From NCBI RefSeq assembly GCF_000818195.1, contig NZ_JTHL01000001.1, positions 3,904,174 through 3,968,173 of the forward strand: 64,000 nt of DNA, given 5' to 3'. The stretch is from Streptomyces sp. 150FB. Lineage in GTDB: Bacteria; Actinomycetota; Actinomycetes; Streptomycetales; Streptomycetaceae. The notes beneath the pieces were generated by a model that worked only from the letters and a program-made list of their open reading frames with translations, was not told where the DNA came from and did not search any database. This document shows, in pieces, positions 1-11,827 of the stretch (its first letter is position 1; each line of letters begins with the position of its first letter). The translations under genes were made by a program, and so were the position numbers.

Positions 1-1205
1 CCGGCCGGCGCCTGGCCGACCTCCAGGGCGCGCAGTTTGTCCAGGGTGACCGGGTCCTGGGCGTCCAGCCAGTCGGCGAGTTGCCGGAAGGACACGCACC
101 GCACGTCCTGCTGCCCGCAGACCGTCTTGATCGTGTCCTCGACGGCGCGCATGTACGTGCCGCCGTTCCAGGACTCGAAGTGGTTGCCGATGATCAGCGG
201 GGCGCGGTTGCCCTGGTAGGCGCGGTCGAAGGCCTTGACGAGGCCGTCGCGCATCTGGTTGCCCCAGTACTCGTGCTGGGAGGGGTCGCCGTTGGTCGTC
301 CTGGACTGGTTGAACATGAAGTTGTAGTCCATCGACAGCGTCTCGAAGGCGCGGCCCGGGACCGGGACGGACTGCAGCGGCATGTTCCACAGGCCGTCGA
401 TCTTGCTGGGCCAGACCTGTGTGCCGGTGCCGCTCGAGTCGTAGCGGAAGCCCATGTCGCTCGCGGCCCGCATCAGGTTCTTCTGCCCTTCCAGGCAGGG
501 CGCGCGGCCGCCGATGAGTTCCCTGTCGTAGTCGAAGGGCAGCGGGGCCTCGTCCTTGAGGCCCGAGTTGCCCTTCCACGTCTTGACGAAGGACTTGGCC
601 TGCGCGATCTCGCTCTTCCACTCGTCGACGGACCAGGTGCCCACGCCGCCGTTCGCGCCGCAGAAGTGACCGTTGAAGTGGGTGCCGATCTCGTTGCCGT
701 CCTTCCAGGCGCCGCGCAACTCCCGCAGGGTGTCCTTGATTCCCTTGGCGTCGTTGAAGCCGATGTCCGAGGCGCCGACGATGTGGTGCGGCGGGTCGTA
801 CTGCTTGGACTTGTCCTCGGGGAGCAGGTAGACGCCGCTCAGGAAGTACGTCATGTTCGCGCCGTACTTCTTGCCGACGCTCCGGAAGTGCGAGAAGAGT
901 TTCTGGCTGTCCTCGCCCGCGCCGTCCCAGGAGAACACCACGAACTGCGGGGGTTTTTCACCGGGCTTCAGCCGCTGCGGCCTGATCTGGCCCGGCTGGG
1001 CTCCGGTGAAGGCGGTCGAGCCGTCCCCGATGAGCTGTAGGGCGTTCTTGTGTGTTCCGGGTGCGCCCTTGGCGGCCCCCGGTCCCGCCCCCTGTTTGCT
1101 CCGCGGCATCTCTTCCGGCTCGCCGGTCAGCGAACAGCCGGAGAGTCCTACGGCAACCGCCATGGCGGCTGCGCCGAAGGCGGTCCTCTTTGTGGCGGCC
1201 AGCAT
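1..1205 (-). CDS. Lipoprotein with polysaccharide-deacetylase-like (NodB-fold) domain, C-terminus off the window
   Basis: The frame is open from an ATG at 1205 to the window edge (about 401 residues visible, no stop), so the C-terminus is missing. The N-terminus is a lipoprotein signal peptide: basic residues, a hydrophobic run, and a lipobox reading LSGC near residue 24. The body has polysaccharide-deacetylase-like features: FSWDGAGED (metal-binding Asp candidate), EIGTHFNGHFCG (His-x3-His) and APLIIGNHFESW. It probably acts on cell-surface polysaccharide outside the membrane, but the substrate cannot be told from sequence. It diverges from the SulP gene across an A/T-rich gap. The domain call is by motif only. 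Confidence 0.8.
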   Translation of the reverse strand, partial: MLAATKRTAFGAAAMAVAVGLSGCSLTGEPEEMPRSKQGAGPGAAKGAPGTHKNALQLIGDGSTAFTGAQPGQIRPQRLKPGEKPPQFVVFSWDGAGEDSQKLFSHFRSVGKKYGANMTYFLSGVYLLPEDKSKQYDPPHHIVGASDIGFNDAKGIKDTLRELRGAWKDGNEIGTHFNGHFCGANGGVGTWSVDEWKSEIAQAKSFVKTWKGNSGLKDEAPLPFDYDRELIGGRAPCLEGQKNLMRAASDMGFRYDSSGTGTQVWPSKIDGLWNMPLQSVPVPGRAFETLSMDYNFMFNQSRTTNGDPSQHEYWGNQMRDGLVKAFDRAYQGNRAPLIIGNHFESWNGGTYMRAVEDTIKTVCGQQDVRCVSFRQLADWLDAQDPVTLDKLRALEVGQAPA

Positions 1206-1498
1206 CCGCCCACCTCTTCCCTCAGATCACTTCGTCGGCACGGCGCCGAGCGCCGACAACGTCGCATCACTGGGAAAAATACGAAAGTATGACAAGCCGT
1301 AAAAAAATACTAATCACCATTAAGGGTGAAAGATTGCCCCGATTGCCCACAAATTAGTGCCAGAGTCTTTACCTGTCTTTACTCTCCATTACGATTCATT
1401 TACCGAGAGTGGAGCTGAGCATCCCGCCGCTGCACACCGTGACTCACGGCCGCGATCCCCATTTCCGCGACCGCGCCGCCCCGGAGGAGACGGGAAAC
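1206..1498. promoter_or_regulatory. A/T-rich divergent intergenic region
   Basis: This gap lies between the divergent lipoprotein and SulP genes. Positions 1270-1400 are strikingly A/T-rich for this genome, with several A runs, so promoters for both genes probably lie here. No operator could be assigned. The SulP ribosome-binding site GGAGGAG lies at its right end. Confidence 0.5.
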
Positions 1499-3994
1499 AT
1501 GTCTGTATCTGCCTACGTCCCCACTCGCACCGATCCCCCCGCCCAGGGCCCGCCGCCGCCCAGGCGCCGGCCCCGGATCACCGGCGGAGACCTGTCCGCC
1601 TCCATCACCGTCTTCCTGATCGCCGTCCCGATGTCGCTCGGCCTCGCCGTCGCCATGGACGCCCCTCTGGAGGCGGGCCTGATCGCTGCCGCCGTCGGCG
1701 GGATCGTCGCCGGGCTCCTCGGCGGCTCGCCGTTCCAGGTGAGCGGTCCCTCCGCCGGACTGACCGTCGTCACCGCCGAGTTGATCCAGCGGTACGGCTG
1801 GCGCACCACCTGCGCCATCACCGTCTGCGCCGGTCTCGTGCAGATCGCCCTGGGCTCGCTCAGGGCCGCCCGGTCCGCCCTCGCCGTCAGCCCCGCCATC
1901 GTGCACGGCACACTCGCCGGCATCGGTGTCGCCATCGCCCTCGCCCAACTGCACGTCGTCCTCGGCGGATCCCCGGGCAGCTCCGCCGTCGACAACGCCC
2001 TCGCCCTGCCCGAGCAGATCGGCAGGATCGGACCGGAGGCGCCGCTCGTGGGCGCGCTCACCATCGCCGTACTCATGCTCTGGCCCCGGCTTCCGGGGCG
2101 TACGGGCCGCGCTCTGCGCACCATCCCGGCCGCGCTCGCGTGCGTGGTGATCGCCACGGGCGTGGCCGCCGTCGCCACGCCCGGGATCACGCGGGTTGAC
2201 CTGCCGTCGTGGAGTACGCATGTGCTGCCCGAGGCGCCCCGCGGCGCCGTCCTGCCGCTCGTCGCCGCCGTGCTCACCATGACGCTCGTGGCCGGTCTTG
2301 AGTCGCTGCTCTCCGCGGTGGCCGTGGACAAGCTGGCCGGCGACCGGGCCCGCTCATCCGGCAGGAGACGCTCCGACCTGGACCGCGAGCTGCGCGGGCA
2401 GGGCATCGCCAACGTGCTGTCGGGGCTGCTCGGCGGCCTGGCGGTGTCCGGCGGCGCGGTGCGCGGCTCGGCGAACGTACGGGCGGGGGCGACCGGCCGC
2501 GCTTCCACCGTCCTGCACGGCGCCTGGGTGCTGCTGGCCGCCTGGCTGCTCGTCCCCGTACTGGAGTGGATCCCGCTGGCCGCGCTAGGCGCCCTGGTGA
2601 TGATGGTCGGCATCCAGATGGTGTCCTTCGCCCACATCCGTAACGTCCACAAGCACCGCGAGTTCCTGGTGTACGGGACGACGGTGGCCGGGGTGGTCGT
2701 CCTCGGCGTCCTGTACGGCGTACTCATCGGCATCGCCGTGGCGGTCGCGGTCGCGCTGCACCGGCTGGCCAGGACCCGGATCACCGTGGAGAAGGAGGAC
2801 GGGCGCCACCGGGTGCGGGCGCGCGGCCAGTTGACGTTCCTGGCCGTGCCCAGGCTGATCCGGGTCCTGCACCAGGTGCCGGAGGGCGCCATCTGCGTCG
2901 TCGAGCTGGACGGCTCCTTCATGGACCACGCGGCGTACGAGGCACTGCACGAGTGGCAGACCGCGCACACCGCGCGGGGCGGCACAGCCGAGTTCACCGG
3001 CCGGAGCGGCGGGCGGATCGCCGAGCCCGCCACGGAGACGCATGCCTGCTGCCGGCCCTGGACACCCTGGCGTAACCACCACTGTGGCGAGCGCCCGGTG
3101 GAAGAGCGGACACAGCAGGCTCAAGGAGCCTCCTCAGCAGAGCGAGCAGGCGCGGGAGCGGGCACCGACACGGGCAGGGACACGGGCACGGGTACGGGTA
3201 CGGGCACGGGACAACCGATCGGCGGGGCCCCGCGCTCCAGCCCTTCCCCGTTCGGTCCGGCCGACGTACGCAGGCCGAGCAGCAGTCAACTCGCCAGCGG
3301 GCTCAGCTCCTTCCAGCGCAACACGGCCCCGCTCGTACGGAATGAGCTGGCGCGGCTCGCGCGTGAAGGGCAGCGCCCGTCCCAGCTCTTCCTCACCTGC
3401 GCCGACTCACGGCTGGTCACCAGCATGATCACGTCCAGCGGCCCGGGCGACCTCTTCACCGTGAGGAACGTCGGCAACCTGGTGCCCCTGCCCGGGGCCG
3501 ACTGCGGCGACGACTCGGTGGCGGCGGCGATCGAGTACGCCGTCGGCGTGCTGAACGTGGAGTCCATCACTGTCTGCGGGCACTCCGGCTGCGGTGCGAT
3601 GCAGGCCCTGCTGAACTCCCCGCCGGACGCGGCCGGGCCGGCAACACCGCTGCGCCGCTGGCTGCGACACGGGAAGCCGAGCCTGGAGCGGATGGAGAGC
3701 CCCAGTCATCCCTGGGCCAGGATCTCCGGGCGCCTGCCGACGGACGCGGTCGAGCAGCTCTGCCTGACCAATGTGGTCCAGCAGTTGGAGCATCTGCGGG
3801 CGCATGAGGCGGTGGCGCGGCGGATCGCCGACGGCCGGCTCGAACTGCACGGCATGTACTTCCATGTCGGCGAGGCACAGGCGTATCTCCTCGCGGACGC
3901 CGCGGAGGCGGGCACCGCGTCCGGGGGCTCGGAGGAGGTGTTCGACCGCGTGCCGGCCACCGCCCCGACCGTGCTCGACGGAGCGCGGACCTGA
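1499..3994 (+). CDS. SulP-family anion transporter fused to a beta-carbonic anhydrase
   Basis: This 831-residue protein joins two modules. Residues ~25-450 form a SulP permease: a multi-pass membrane domain with the motif QVSGPSAGLTVV, followed by a short STAS-like segment. A proline/glycine/threonine-rich linker (nt ~3100-3240) leads to a beta-carbonic anhydrase with the zinc motifs CADSR and GHSGCGAM. The likely role is uptake of bicarbonate or another anion coupled to CO2/bicarbonate interconversion at the inner membrane face. The start is the ATG at 1499, behind GGAGGAG. An in-frame upstream GTG at 1409 has no such site. Such fusions are known in actinobacteria. The transported anion is inferred, not shown. 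Confidence 0.9.
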   Translation: MSVSAYVPTRTDPPAQGPPPPRRRPRITGGDLSASITVFLIAVPMSLGLAVAMDAPLEAGLIAAAVGGIVAGLLGGSPFQVSGPSAGLTVVTAELIQRYGWRTTCAITVCAGLVQIALGSLRAARSALAVSPAIVHGTLAGIGVAIALAQLHVVLGGSPGSSAVDNALALPEQIGRIGPEAPLVGALTIAVLMLWPRLPGRTGRALRTIPAALACVVIATGVAAVATPGITRVDLPSWSTHVLPEAPRGAVLPLVAAVLTMTLVAGLESLLSAVAVDKLAGDRARSSGRRRSDLDRELRGQGIANVLSGLLGGLAVSGGAVRGSANVRAGATGRASTVLHGAWVLLAAWLLVPVLEWIPLAALGALVMMVGIQMVSFAHIRNVHKHREFLVYGTTVAGVVVLGVLYGVLIGIAVAVAVALHRLARTRITVEKEDGRHRVRARGQLTFLAVPRLIRVLHQVPEGAICVVELDGSFMDHAAYEALHEWQTAHTARGGTAEFTGRSGGRIAEPATETHACCRPWTPWRNHHCGERPVEERTQQAQGASSAERAGAGAGTDTGRDTGTGTGTGTGQPIGGAPRSSPSPFGPADVRRPSSSQLASGLSSFQRNTAPLVRNELARLAREGQRPSQLFLTCADSRLVTSMITSSGPGDLFTVRNVGNLVPLPGADCGDDSVAAAIEYAVGVLNVESITVCGHSGCGAMQALLNSPPDAAGPATPLRRWLRHGKPSLERMESPSHPWARISGRLPTDAVEQLCLTNVVQQLEHLRAHEAVARRIADGRLELHGMYFHVGEAQAYLLADAAEAGTASGGSEEVFDRVPATAPTVLDGART

Positions 3995-4341
3995 AAAAAT
4001 CTCAGGACCACGCGGCAGACGCCGGGGACGGCCCGGCGGGCGTGCGCGGGGCGCGGCACCACGTACCAACAGCGGCGCGTGACACGGCAGTCCGGCCTTC
4101 ATATGAACCGTTCCCGTGCCACGTCCGTGAGTGTGAGTGGCCCCTTCCCCACCGCCCTGGGGAAGCGGGCCGTTCTTCGTTCGCCGTCCCCGCGTGATAA
4201 GTCGTGGGGCACCGCATCAGGCGATCCGCAATACAGAGACGCATAGGTCTAAACCAATTTCCTGAAGGCCCTTGTCACCCGGGCTTCTGCCTGATGAGCT
4301 AGGCCGGGGACACATAGGACGCCCTGGGAAAGGGAGATGTC
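3995..4341. other. Intergenic region upstream of acsA
   Basis: No convincing gene. A run of A follows the SulP stop. A hairpin with TTCCCC/GGGGAA arms lies at about 4143-4166 and could be a terminator or attenuator. The acsA ribosome-binding site (AGGGAG, 4331-4336) is at the right end. Confidence 0.4.
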
Positions 4342-6297
<1,956 letters not shown>

Positions 6298-6317
6298 GAC
6301 CCCCGGACTCGTACGAA

Positions 6318-6355
6318 GCGGAGGGGCACCCGGCAGAGTCCGGGTGCCCCTCCGC
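6318..6355 (+). terminator. Hairpin terminator after acsA
   Basis: Perfect 16-bp stem (6318-6333 with 6340-6355) and a 6-nt loop, starting 20 nt after the acsA stop. It lacks a long T run, as is usual for high-GC actinomycete terminators. Confidence 0.85.
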
Positions 6356-6532
6356 GTTGTGGGCAGGAGACCGACCGGAGCCCAACAGGAGCCGGAACGG
6401 CGGACGGCGGGCCGAACACGCGGGGGCAGCGCGCGAGGACGGCCGTCGTCCGGCATGATCTGACAACGGATCCATGGACACGTACGGGACCCGTACACGC
6501 CTACACACGTAGTAACGAAAAGGGAGTCACGG

Positions 6533-7063
6533 ATGAGCGACCCCGGCAAGCACGTTGCCGATACGGTGCGGACCGGCACAGTCGTCGGACCCATCAGTGC
6601 CGACCGCAGCATCGGCCAGCTCGTCGCCGGCGCGACCGCCGAGCTGTCCGCGCTGGTGCACGACGAGATCGCGCTCGCCAAGGCCGAGCTGCGCCAGGAC
6701 GTCAAGCGCGGCGCGATGGGCGGCGCCGCCATCAGCATCGCGGGGGTGTTCGCCCTCTTCTCGCTGCCGGTGCTGAGCTTCGCCGCGGCGTACGGAATCC
6801 ACAACCTGGGCCTCGGCCTCGCCTGGTCGTTCCTGATCGTGGGCGGCGCGTTCCTCGTGCTGGCCGGGATTCTCGCGCTGCTCGCCCTGTCGAAGTTCAA
6901 GAAGGTCAAGCCGCCGGAGAAGAGCATCGCCTCGGCGAAGCAGACGGCGGCCGTTCTCCAGAACGTGAAGCCCCACCCCCGAGCGGTCGGAGCGGCCGGA
7001 CCGGTCGGAGCGGTCGGACCGGTCGGAGCGGACGTCGAGTCTGTGGCACGCTCGTCTGCATGA
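6533..7063 (+). CDS. Phage-holin-family (DUF1469-like) membrane protein
   Basis: This 176-residue protein begins with a soluble segment containing an amphipathic helix (QLVAGATAELSALVHDE). Two hydrophobic spans follow at about residues 60-85 and 95-125, then a basic segment and a low-complexity A/G/P/V tail. That layout matches the putative actinobacterial holin superfamily III, a misleading name for a housekeeping membrane protein of unknown function. The start is the ATG at 6533 after AAGGGAG. Its stop overlaps the next start by 4 nt (ATGA), so it is translationally coupled to the hydrolase. The tail comes from a tandem GGTCGGAGC-like DNA repeat near 6985-7030 and may vary in length between strains. 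Confidence 0.8.
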   Translation: MSDPGKHVADTVRTGTVVGPISADRSIGQLVAGATAELSALVHDEIALAKAELRQDVKRGAMGGAAISIAGVFALFSLPVLSFAAAYGIHNLGLGLAWSFLIVGGAFLVLAGILALLALSKFKKVKPPEKSIASAKQTAAVLQNVKPHPRAVGAAGPVGAVGPVGADVESVARSSA

Positions 7064-8013
7064 CCGCCCCTGATTTCGGCTCCGGTTCGACGCCCGGCGC
7101 GACGGTTGCCTCAGCCGTACGGCTCGACGGGCCCTGGACCCACCGTGATGTGGCGGCCAACGGCGCGCGTTTCCATATCGCCGAGGCGGGCGACGGGCCG
7201 CTGGTACTGCTGCTGCACGGCTTCCCGCAGTTCTGGTGGACCTGGCGGCACCAGCTCACCGCGCTGGCCGACGCCGGTTTCCGCGCTGTGGCCATGGACC
7301 TGCGGGGCGTGGGCGGCAGCGACCGTACGCCCAGGGGGTACGACCCCGCGAACCTCGCCCTCGACATCACCGGTGTGGTGCGTTCGCTCGGTGAGCCCGA
7401 TGCCGCGCTCGTCGGGCACGACCTGGGCGGATACCTCGCCTGGACCGCGGCGGTGATGCGGCCGAAGCTGGTGCGCAGGCTCGCGGTGTCCTCGATGCCG
7501 CATCCGCGCCGCTGGCGCTCGTCGATGCTCTCCGACTTCGCGCAGAGCAGGGCCGGGTCGTACGTCTGGGGCTTCCAGCGGCCGTGGATCCCCGAGCGTC
7601 AACTCGTCGCCGATGACGCGGCGCTGGTCGGGCAGTTGATCCGGGAGTGGTCCGGGCCCGGCCTGCCCGACGACAAGTCGATCGAGGTCTACCGGCGCGC
7701 GATGACCATTCCGTCGACGGCGCACTGCTCGATCGAGCCGTACCGCTGGATGGTGCGGTCGATGGCTCGCCCGGACGGGATGCAGTTCAACCGGCGGATG
7801 AAGCGTCCGGTGCGGGTACCGACGCTCCAGCTCCACGGGTCGCTCGATTCGGCCATCCGGACACGCAGCACGGCGGGGTCGGCGGCGTACGTGGAAGCGC
7901 CCTACCGGTGGCGGCTGTTCGACGGCCTCGGGCACTTCCCGCACGAGGAGGACCCGCTGGCGTTCTCCACCGAGCTGATCAACTGGTTGCAGGACCCGGA
8001 ACCGGACCGCTGA
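7060..8013 (+). CDS. Alpha/beta hydrolase, epoxide-hydrolase-like
   Basis: A 317-residue alpha/beta hydrolase-fold protein. LLLHGFPQFWWTWR forms the oxyanion-hole region. VGHDLGGYLAW carries Asp at the nucleophile position, as in epoxide hydrolases and haloalkane dehalogenases rather than serine esterases. GLGHFPHEEDP supplies the catalytic His. Epoxide or related ester hydrolysis is likely; the substrate is unknown. The start overlaps the stop of the upstream membrane-protein gene (ATGA at 7060), so the two are co-translated. Confidence 0.85.
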   Translation: MTAPDFGSGSTPGATVASAVRLDGPWTHRDVAANGARFHIAEAGDGPLVLLLHGFPQFWWTWRHQLTALADAGFRAVAMDLRGVGGSDRTPRGYDPANLALDITGVVRSLGEPDAALVGHDLGGYLAWTAAVMRPKLVRRLAVSSMPHPRRWRSSMLSDFAQSRAGSYVWGFQRPWIPERQLVADDAALVGQLIREWSGPGLPDDKSIEVYRRAMTIPSTAHCSIEPYRWMVRSMARPDGMQFNRRMKRPVRVPTLQLHGSLDSAIRTRSTAGSAAYVEAPYRWRLFDGLGHFPHEEDPLAFSTELINWLQDPEPDR

Positions 8014-8461
8014 CGGTGGCGTGACGGGCGGTCGCGGGACCCGCCCGAAAGGCTGCCGGGGGCCGGCCGTCGAACCGCCGGCGGACGCGTCGGACGAACG
8101 CCGGACGTCCGTCGGCCCCGTCAGATTCGAACCAAAAGCGGTCCCGCAGAACATCAGTCCTACCAACAGCCAATTGCCTCACGCATAGGCCAATTGGCCG
8201 TCTCTCGCGCGATTACCGACCTTCGGGCACGGGCACACGTCGGGGTATGGGCTGGACGCACGACTACGGTGACGCAGCACGCAACCGCCGCTCGGCCTCT
8301 GCGCCGACCATTCACGACAAGGGCGGACCCGAAGATCAGGGCCATGATCCCCGGCTTGGCATTCCTCTCATCCTCCGCCGCAGGGCCCGCTGGGTCTCGG
8401 CCAGGCTCCGTCATACGCGTGGCTGACGCCGACCCGGCGGGCGCCGCCCCCGCAGGCGCCG
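8014..8461. other. Intergenic region between convergent genes
   Basis: No gene can be supported; short open frames on both strands lack family features. Two copies of GCCAATTG lie 21 nt apart near 8170-8200 and resemble an operator, though both flanking genes converge here. No clear terminator was recognised. Confidence 0.4.
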
Positions 8462-9661
8462 TCAGAGCGCGCACCCCTCGCTGTCGACCTGCTGGTTAGC
8501 GGTGCGGCCGGCGTTGATGTCGTCGCGGATCTCGTCCGCCGTCAGGGCGTAGCCGGTGTCGGGGTCGTCGAGCGACCTGGCGAAGATGACCCCGTACACC
8601 TTGCCGTCGGGGGTCAGGAGCGGTCCTCCGGAGTTGCCCTGGCGGACGGTCGCGAAGAGCGAGTAGACATCGCGGCTGATCTCGCCGCGGTGGTAGATGT
8701 CGGGGCCGTTGGCGTTGATACGGCCACGGACGCGCGCGGAGCGTACGTCGTACCCGCCGTTCTCCGGGAAGCCGGCCACGATCGCACTGTCGCCGCTGCT
8801 CGCGTCGGAGTCGGTGAAGTGGAGCGGGCTCGCGGGCAGGCCCGGCACGTCCAGTACGGCGATGTCGCGGTGCCAGTCGTACAGGACGACCTTCGCGTCG
8901 TACAGCTTTCCCTCGCCGCCGATCTGGACGGTGGGCTCGTCCACGCCGCCGACCACATGGGCGTTGGTCATCACGCGGCGGTCGGCGAAGACGAAGCCCG
9001 AGCCCTCAAGGACCTTGCTGCACCCGGAGGCCGTACCGACGACCTTGACGATCGACTTCTGCGCGCGGGCGGCGACCGGGCTGCCGGCGAGCTTCGGGTC
9101 CGGCGGCTTCACGGCGGTGATCGGCTCGTTGGCGAACGGGCTGAAGACCTGCGGGAAGCCGTTCTGGGCGAGCACGGCGGAGAAGTCCGTGAACCACGTG
9201 GATGCCTGACTGGGTATCACCTGCGAGACCCCGAGCAGCACCTTGGAGTTCCGGACCTCCTTACCGAGGGTCGGCAGGGAGGTCCCGGCGAGCGCCGAGC
9301 CGATGAGCCAGGCGACCAGCAGCATCGCCACGACGTTGACGAGGGCGCCGCCCGTCGCGTCGAGGGCGCGCGCGGGTGACCAGGTGATGAAGCGGCGCAG
9401 CTTGTTGCCGAGGTGCGTCGTGAAGGCCTGGCCGACCGAGGCGCAGACGATGACGATGACCACGGCGACAACGGCCGCCGTGGTGGAGACATTCGCGTCC
9501 TCGGTGAGCTGGTCCCAGACCACGGGCAGGAGGTAGACGGCGACCAGGCCGCCGCCGAGGAAACCGATCACCGACAGGATGCCGACGACGAATCCCTGGC
9601 GGTAGCCGACGATCGCGAACCATACGGCGGCGAGCAGCAGCAGGATGTCCAGCACGTTCAC
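8462..9661 (-). CDS. MarP-family membrane serine protease (CvpA-like N-terminus)
   Basis: In this 399-residue protein, residues 1-130 hold four hydrophobic spans resembling CvpA/MarP. A chymotrypsin-fold protease domain follows with the complete triad: His in TNAHVVGG, Asp in DIAVLDV and Ser in GNSGGPL. The family (mycobacterial MarP) is an inner-membrane protease with a periplasmic catalytic domain needed for acid and oxidative stress survival; that role is inferred here. The start is the ATG at 9661. It reads in the same direction as the NUDIX gene upstream, with a gap of about 70 nt. Confidence 0.9.
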   Translation of the reverse strand: MNVLDILLLLAAVWFAIVGYRQGFVVGILSVIGFLGGGLVAVYLLPVVWDQLTEDANVSTTAAVVAVVIVIVCASVGQAFTTHLGNKLRRFITWSPARALDATGGALVNVVAMLLVAWLIGSALAGTSLPTLGKEVRNSKVLLGVSQVIPSQASTWFTDFSAVLAQNGFPQVFSPFANEPITAVKPPDPKLAGSPVAARAQKSIVKVVGTASGCSKVLEGSGFVFADRRVMTNAHVVGGVDEPTVQIGGEGKLYDAKVVLYDWHRDIAVLDVPGLPASPLHFTDSDASSGDSAIVAGFPENGGYDVRSARVRGRINANGPDIYHRGEISRDVYSLFATVRQGNSGGPLLTPDGKVYGVIFARSLDDPDTGYALTADEIRDDINAGRTANQQVDSEGCAL

Positions 9662-9733
9662 CGTCAGTTGCCTCGCAGATTCGTCTCCGGTCGTCCCGCC
9701 CTGCCGGGGACGCGATAGCGCTGGGTCAGCCTG

Positions 9734-10438
9734 TCATGCACGCCAGTCGAACGGGACCTGTCTTGACGGGTCCCACGGCCGCTCCCAGCCGGCGAAGTGC
9801 AGGATCCGGTCGATGACCCCGGCCGTGAACCCCCAGACCAGGGCGGAGGCGACAAGGAAACCGGGGCCGTGATAGCCGCTGGGATGGACGGTGGTCAGCC
9901 GGTTGGCCGGATCCGTGAGATCGGCCACGGGCGCGGTGAACACCCGGGCCGTCTCCGCCAGGTCGACGGCGCCGACCGGGCTGGGGGTGTGCCACCAGCC
10001 GAGTACGGGCGTCACCACGAAGCTGCTGACCGGGATGTACAGCTTCGGGAGCACGCCGAAGAGCTGGACACCGGACGGGTCGAGGCCCGTCTCCTCCTGC
10101 GCCTCGCGCAGCGCGGCGCGCAGCGGGCCCGTGGTGGCGGGGTCGCCGTCCTCGGGGTCGATGGAACCACCGGGGAACGAGGGCTGACCCGGATGCGAAC
10201 GGAGGCTGCTGGCACGCTCCATGAGGAGCAACTCGGGTCCGCGCTCGCCCTCGCCGAAAAGGATGAGCACGGCGGACTGCCGCCCGCCGCCGCCCTTGGG
10301 CGGCAGGAAGCGGCTGAGCTGCTCGGGCTCCACGATCCGAACGGCGTGCACGACAGGCAGGAGCCAGTCGGGCAGGCCGTCCGTGGTGACGGTGACCTCT
10401 GCCGTCGAGTCGTCGTAGGTCTTTCCAGCGCACGTCAT
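9734..10438 (-). CDS. CoA pyrophosphatase-type NUDIX hydrolase
   Basis: This protein of about 234 residues contains the NUDIX box as FPGGSIDPEDGD, then RAALREAQEETGL with the REuxEE core. The preceding RSHPGQPSFPGG matches the signature of NUDIX enzymes that split CoA and acyl-CoA (NudL family). It probably hydrolyses CoA or related dinucleotides in the cytoplasm. The start is taken as the ATG at 10438; a GTG two codons upstream is possible. It lies between nth and the MarP gene, all on the minus strand. Confidence 0.85.
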   Translation of the reverse strand: MTCAGKTYDDSTAEVTVTTDGLPDWLLPVVHAVRIVEPEQLSRFLPPKGGGGRQSAVLILFGEGERGPELLLMERASSLRSHPGQPSFPGGSIDPEDGDPATTGPLRAALREAQEETGLDPSGVQLFGVLPKLYIPVSSFVVTPVLGWWHTPSPVGAVDLAETARVFTAPVADLTDPANRLTTVHPSGYHGPGFLVASALVWGFTAGVIDRILHFAGWERPWDPSRQVPFDWRA

Positions 10439-10629
10439 AGGCACCCCTGTCGTACAACGCCTGCCGTCGGCCGGATCGTTCCGGACCTGTTCCGCACCAC
10501 TCTTGCGTGTGTTGATACGGCGCTACTCCCTCGGGTGCTCACCCTCATGTGCTTCGTGCTTCGTGCGGTTCGCTTCGTGCGGTTCGTACGCTCACCGGCC
10601 CGCGGCCGCCCCGCTCGTCCGGCAGGACG

Positions 10630-11562
10630 TCAGGCGCCCAGCGGCTGCGCCGGCGCGCCCGGGTAGTCCGGGGGCGGGCTCAGCCGCTGGCCGGGCTGGC
10701 CGCCCATCTCGTACTTGAGCAGTTTCTTCGCCTTCTCGGGATCCGTCTCGCCCTCCCCGTACGACGGGCACAGGTGTGCGATCGGGCACGCGCCGCACGC
10801 GGGTTTACGGGAGTGGCAGATACGGCGGCCGTGGAAGACCACCCGGTGCGAGAGCATCGTCCACTCGCTCTTGGGGAAGATCTCGGCGATCTCCGCCTCG
10901 ACCTTCTCCGGATCCTCCTGCTCGGTCCACTTCCAGCGGCGCACCAGCCTGCCGAAGTGCGTGTCCACGGTGATGCCGGGGACACCGAACGCGTTGCCGA
11001 GCACCACGTTCGCCGTCTTGCGGCCGACGCCCGGCAGAGTCACCAGATCCACCAGCCGGCCCGGCACCTCGCCGCCGAAGTTGTCCCGGAGCGCGGTGGA
11101 CAGGCCGATCAGGGACTTCGCCTTGGCACGGAAGAAGCCGGTCGGCCGGATGATCTGCTCCAGCTCCTCGGGCACGGCCGCGGCCATGTCCTCCGGGGTC
11201 GGATACGCGGCGAAGAGCGCGGGCGTCGTCTGGTTGACGCGGAGATCGGTCGTCTGGGCGGAGAGGACCGTCGCGACGAGCAGTTCGAAGGGATCCCGGA
11301 AGTCGAGCTCCGGATGGGCGTACGGGTAGACCTCGGCCAGCTCCCGGTTGATCCGGCGGGCCCGGCGGACCATGGACAGTCTCGATTCGGGCTTGCCGCC
11401 GGAGCCGGACGTGCGAGCGGGCACAGTGGTGGGCGGCACCGCCGTTGGACCTTTTGCGGCTTTTTTCGGTTTCGCCGAGGGCTGTTCGCCCACAGCGGAA
11501 TTACGCTTTGCGGACACTCTTCCGGCCCCCTTGGCCTGCGCTGTCTCCCGCGAGTTGGACAC
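10630..11562 (-). CDS. nth: Endonuclease III (base-excision DNA glycosylase/AP lyase)
   Basis: This 310-residue protein removes oxidised pyrimidines and nicks abasic sites. An approximately 60-residue Lys/Ala/Pro-rich extension precedes the HhH-GPD core. [12 protein letters not shown] carries the helix-hairpin-helix and catalytic Lys, and VDTHFGR supplies the catalytic Asp. The iron-sulfur loop follows C-x6-C-x2-C-x5-C ([17 protein letters not shown]). It diverges from crp, which begins about 265 bp away. Confidence 0.95.
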   Translation of the reverse strand: MSNSRETAQAKGAGRVSAKRNSAVGEQPSAKPKKAAKGPTAVPPTTVPARTSGSGGKPESRLSMVRRARRINRELAEVYPYAHPELDFRDPFELLVATVLSAQTTDLRVNQTTPALFAAYPTPEDMAAAVPEELEQIIRPTGFFRAKAKSLIGLSTALRDNFGGEVPGRLVDLVTLPGVGRKTANVVLGNAFGVPGITVDTHFGRLVRRWKWTEQEDPEKVEAEIAEIFPKSEWTMLSHRVVFHGRRICHSRKPACGACPIAHLCPSYGEGETDPEKAKKLLKYEMGGQPGQRLSPPPDYPGAPAQPLGA

Positions 11563-11827
11563 CCGGCCAGCGTAAAGCCCCGCACCGACATCCGCCCCGG
11601 CCCCGGCCGATCACCACTCGAACCGGCCCCCGGGCACGCTTGAGCACTCTCATACGTCAAACTTGTGACTGATCGAATAGTTTCAACAGCCGGTTATCGC
11701 GCCAGGCAACCGGAGGTCCGGCGGGCGGCAATGAGGCCGTGTGAAGCCGAGCCATCCGAGAAGTTGCGGCACGTACGGCATCATGGGGGCCACGGTCCCC
11801 ATGAGCAGCTCGACAAGGAGAGAACAC

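Noticed and set aside
81-1040. Plus-strand ORF of 319 codons at the window start
   Set aside because: The minus strand encodes a clear lipoprotein with signal peptide and deacetylase motifs.
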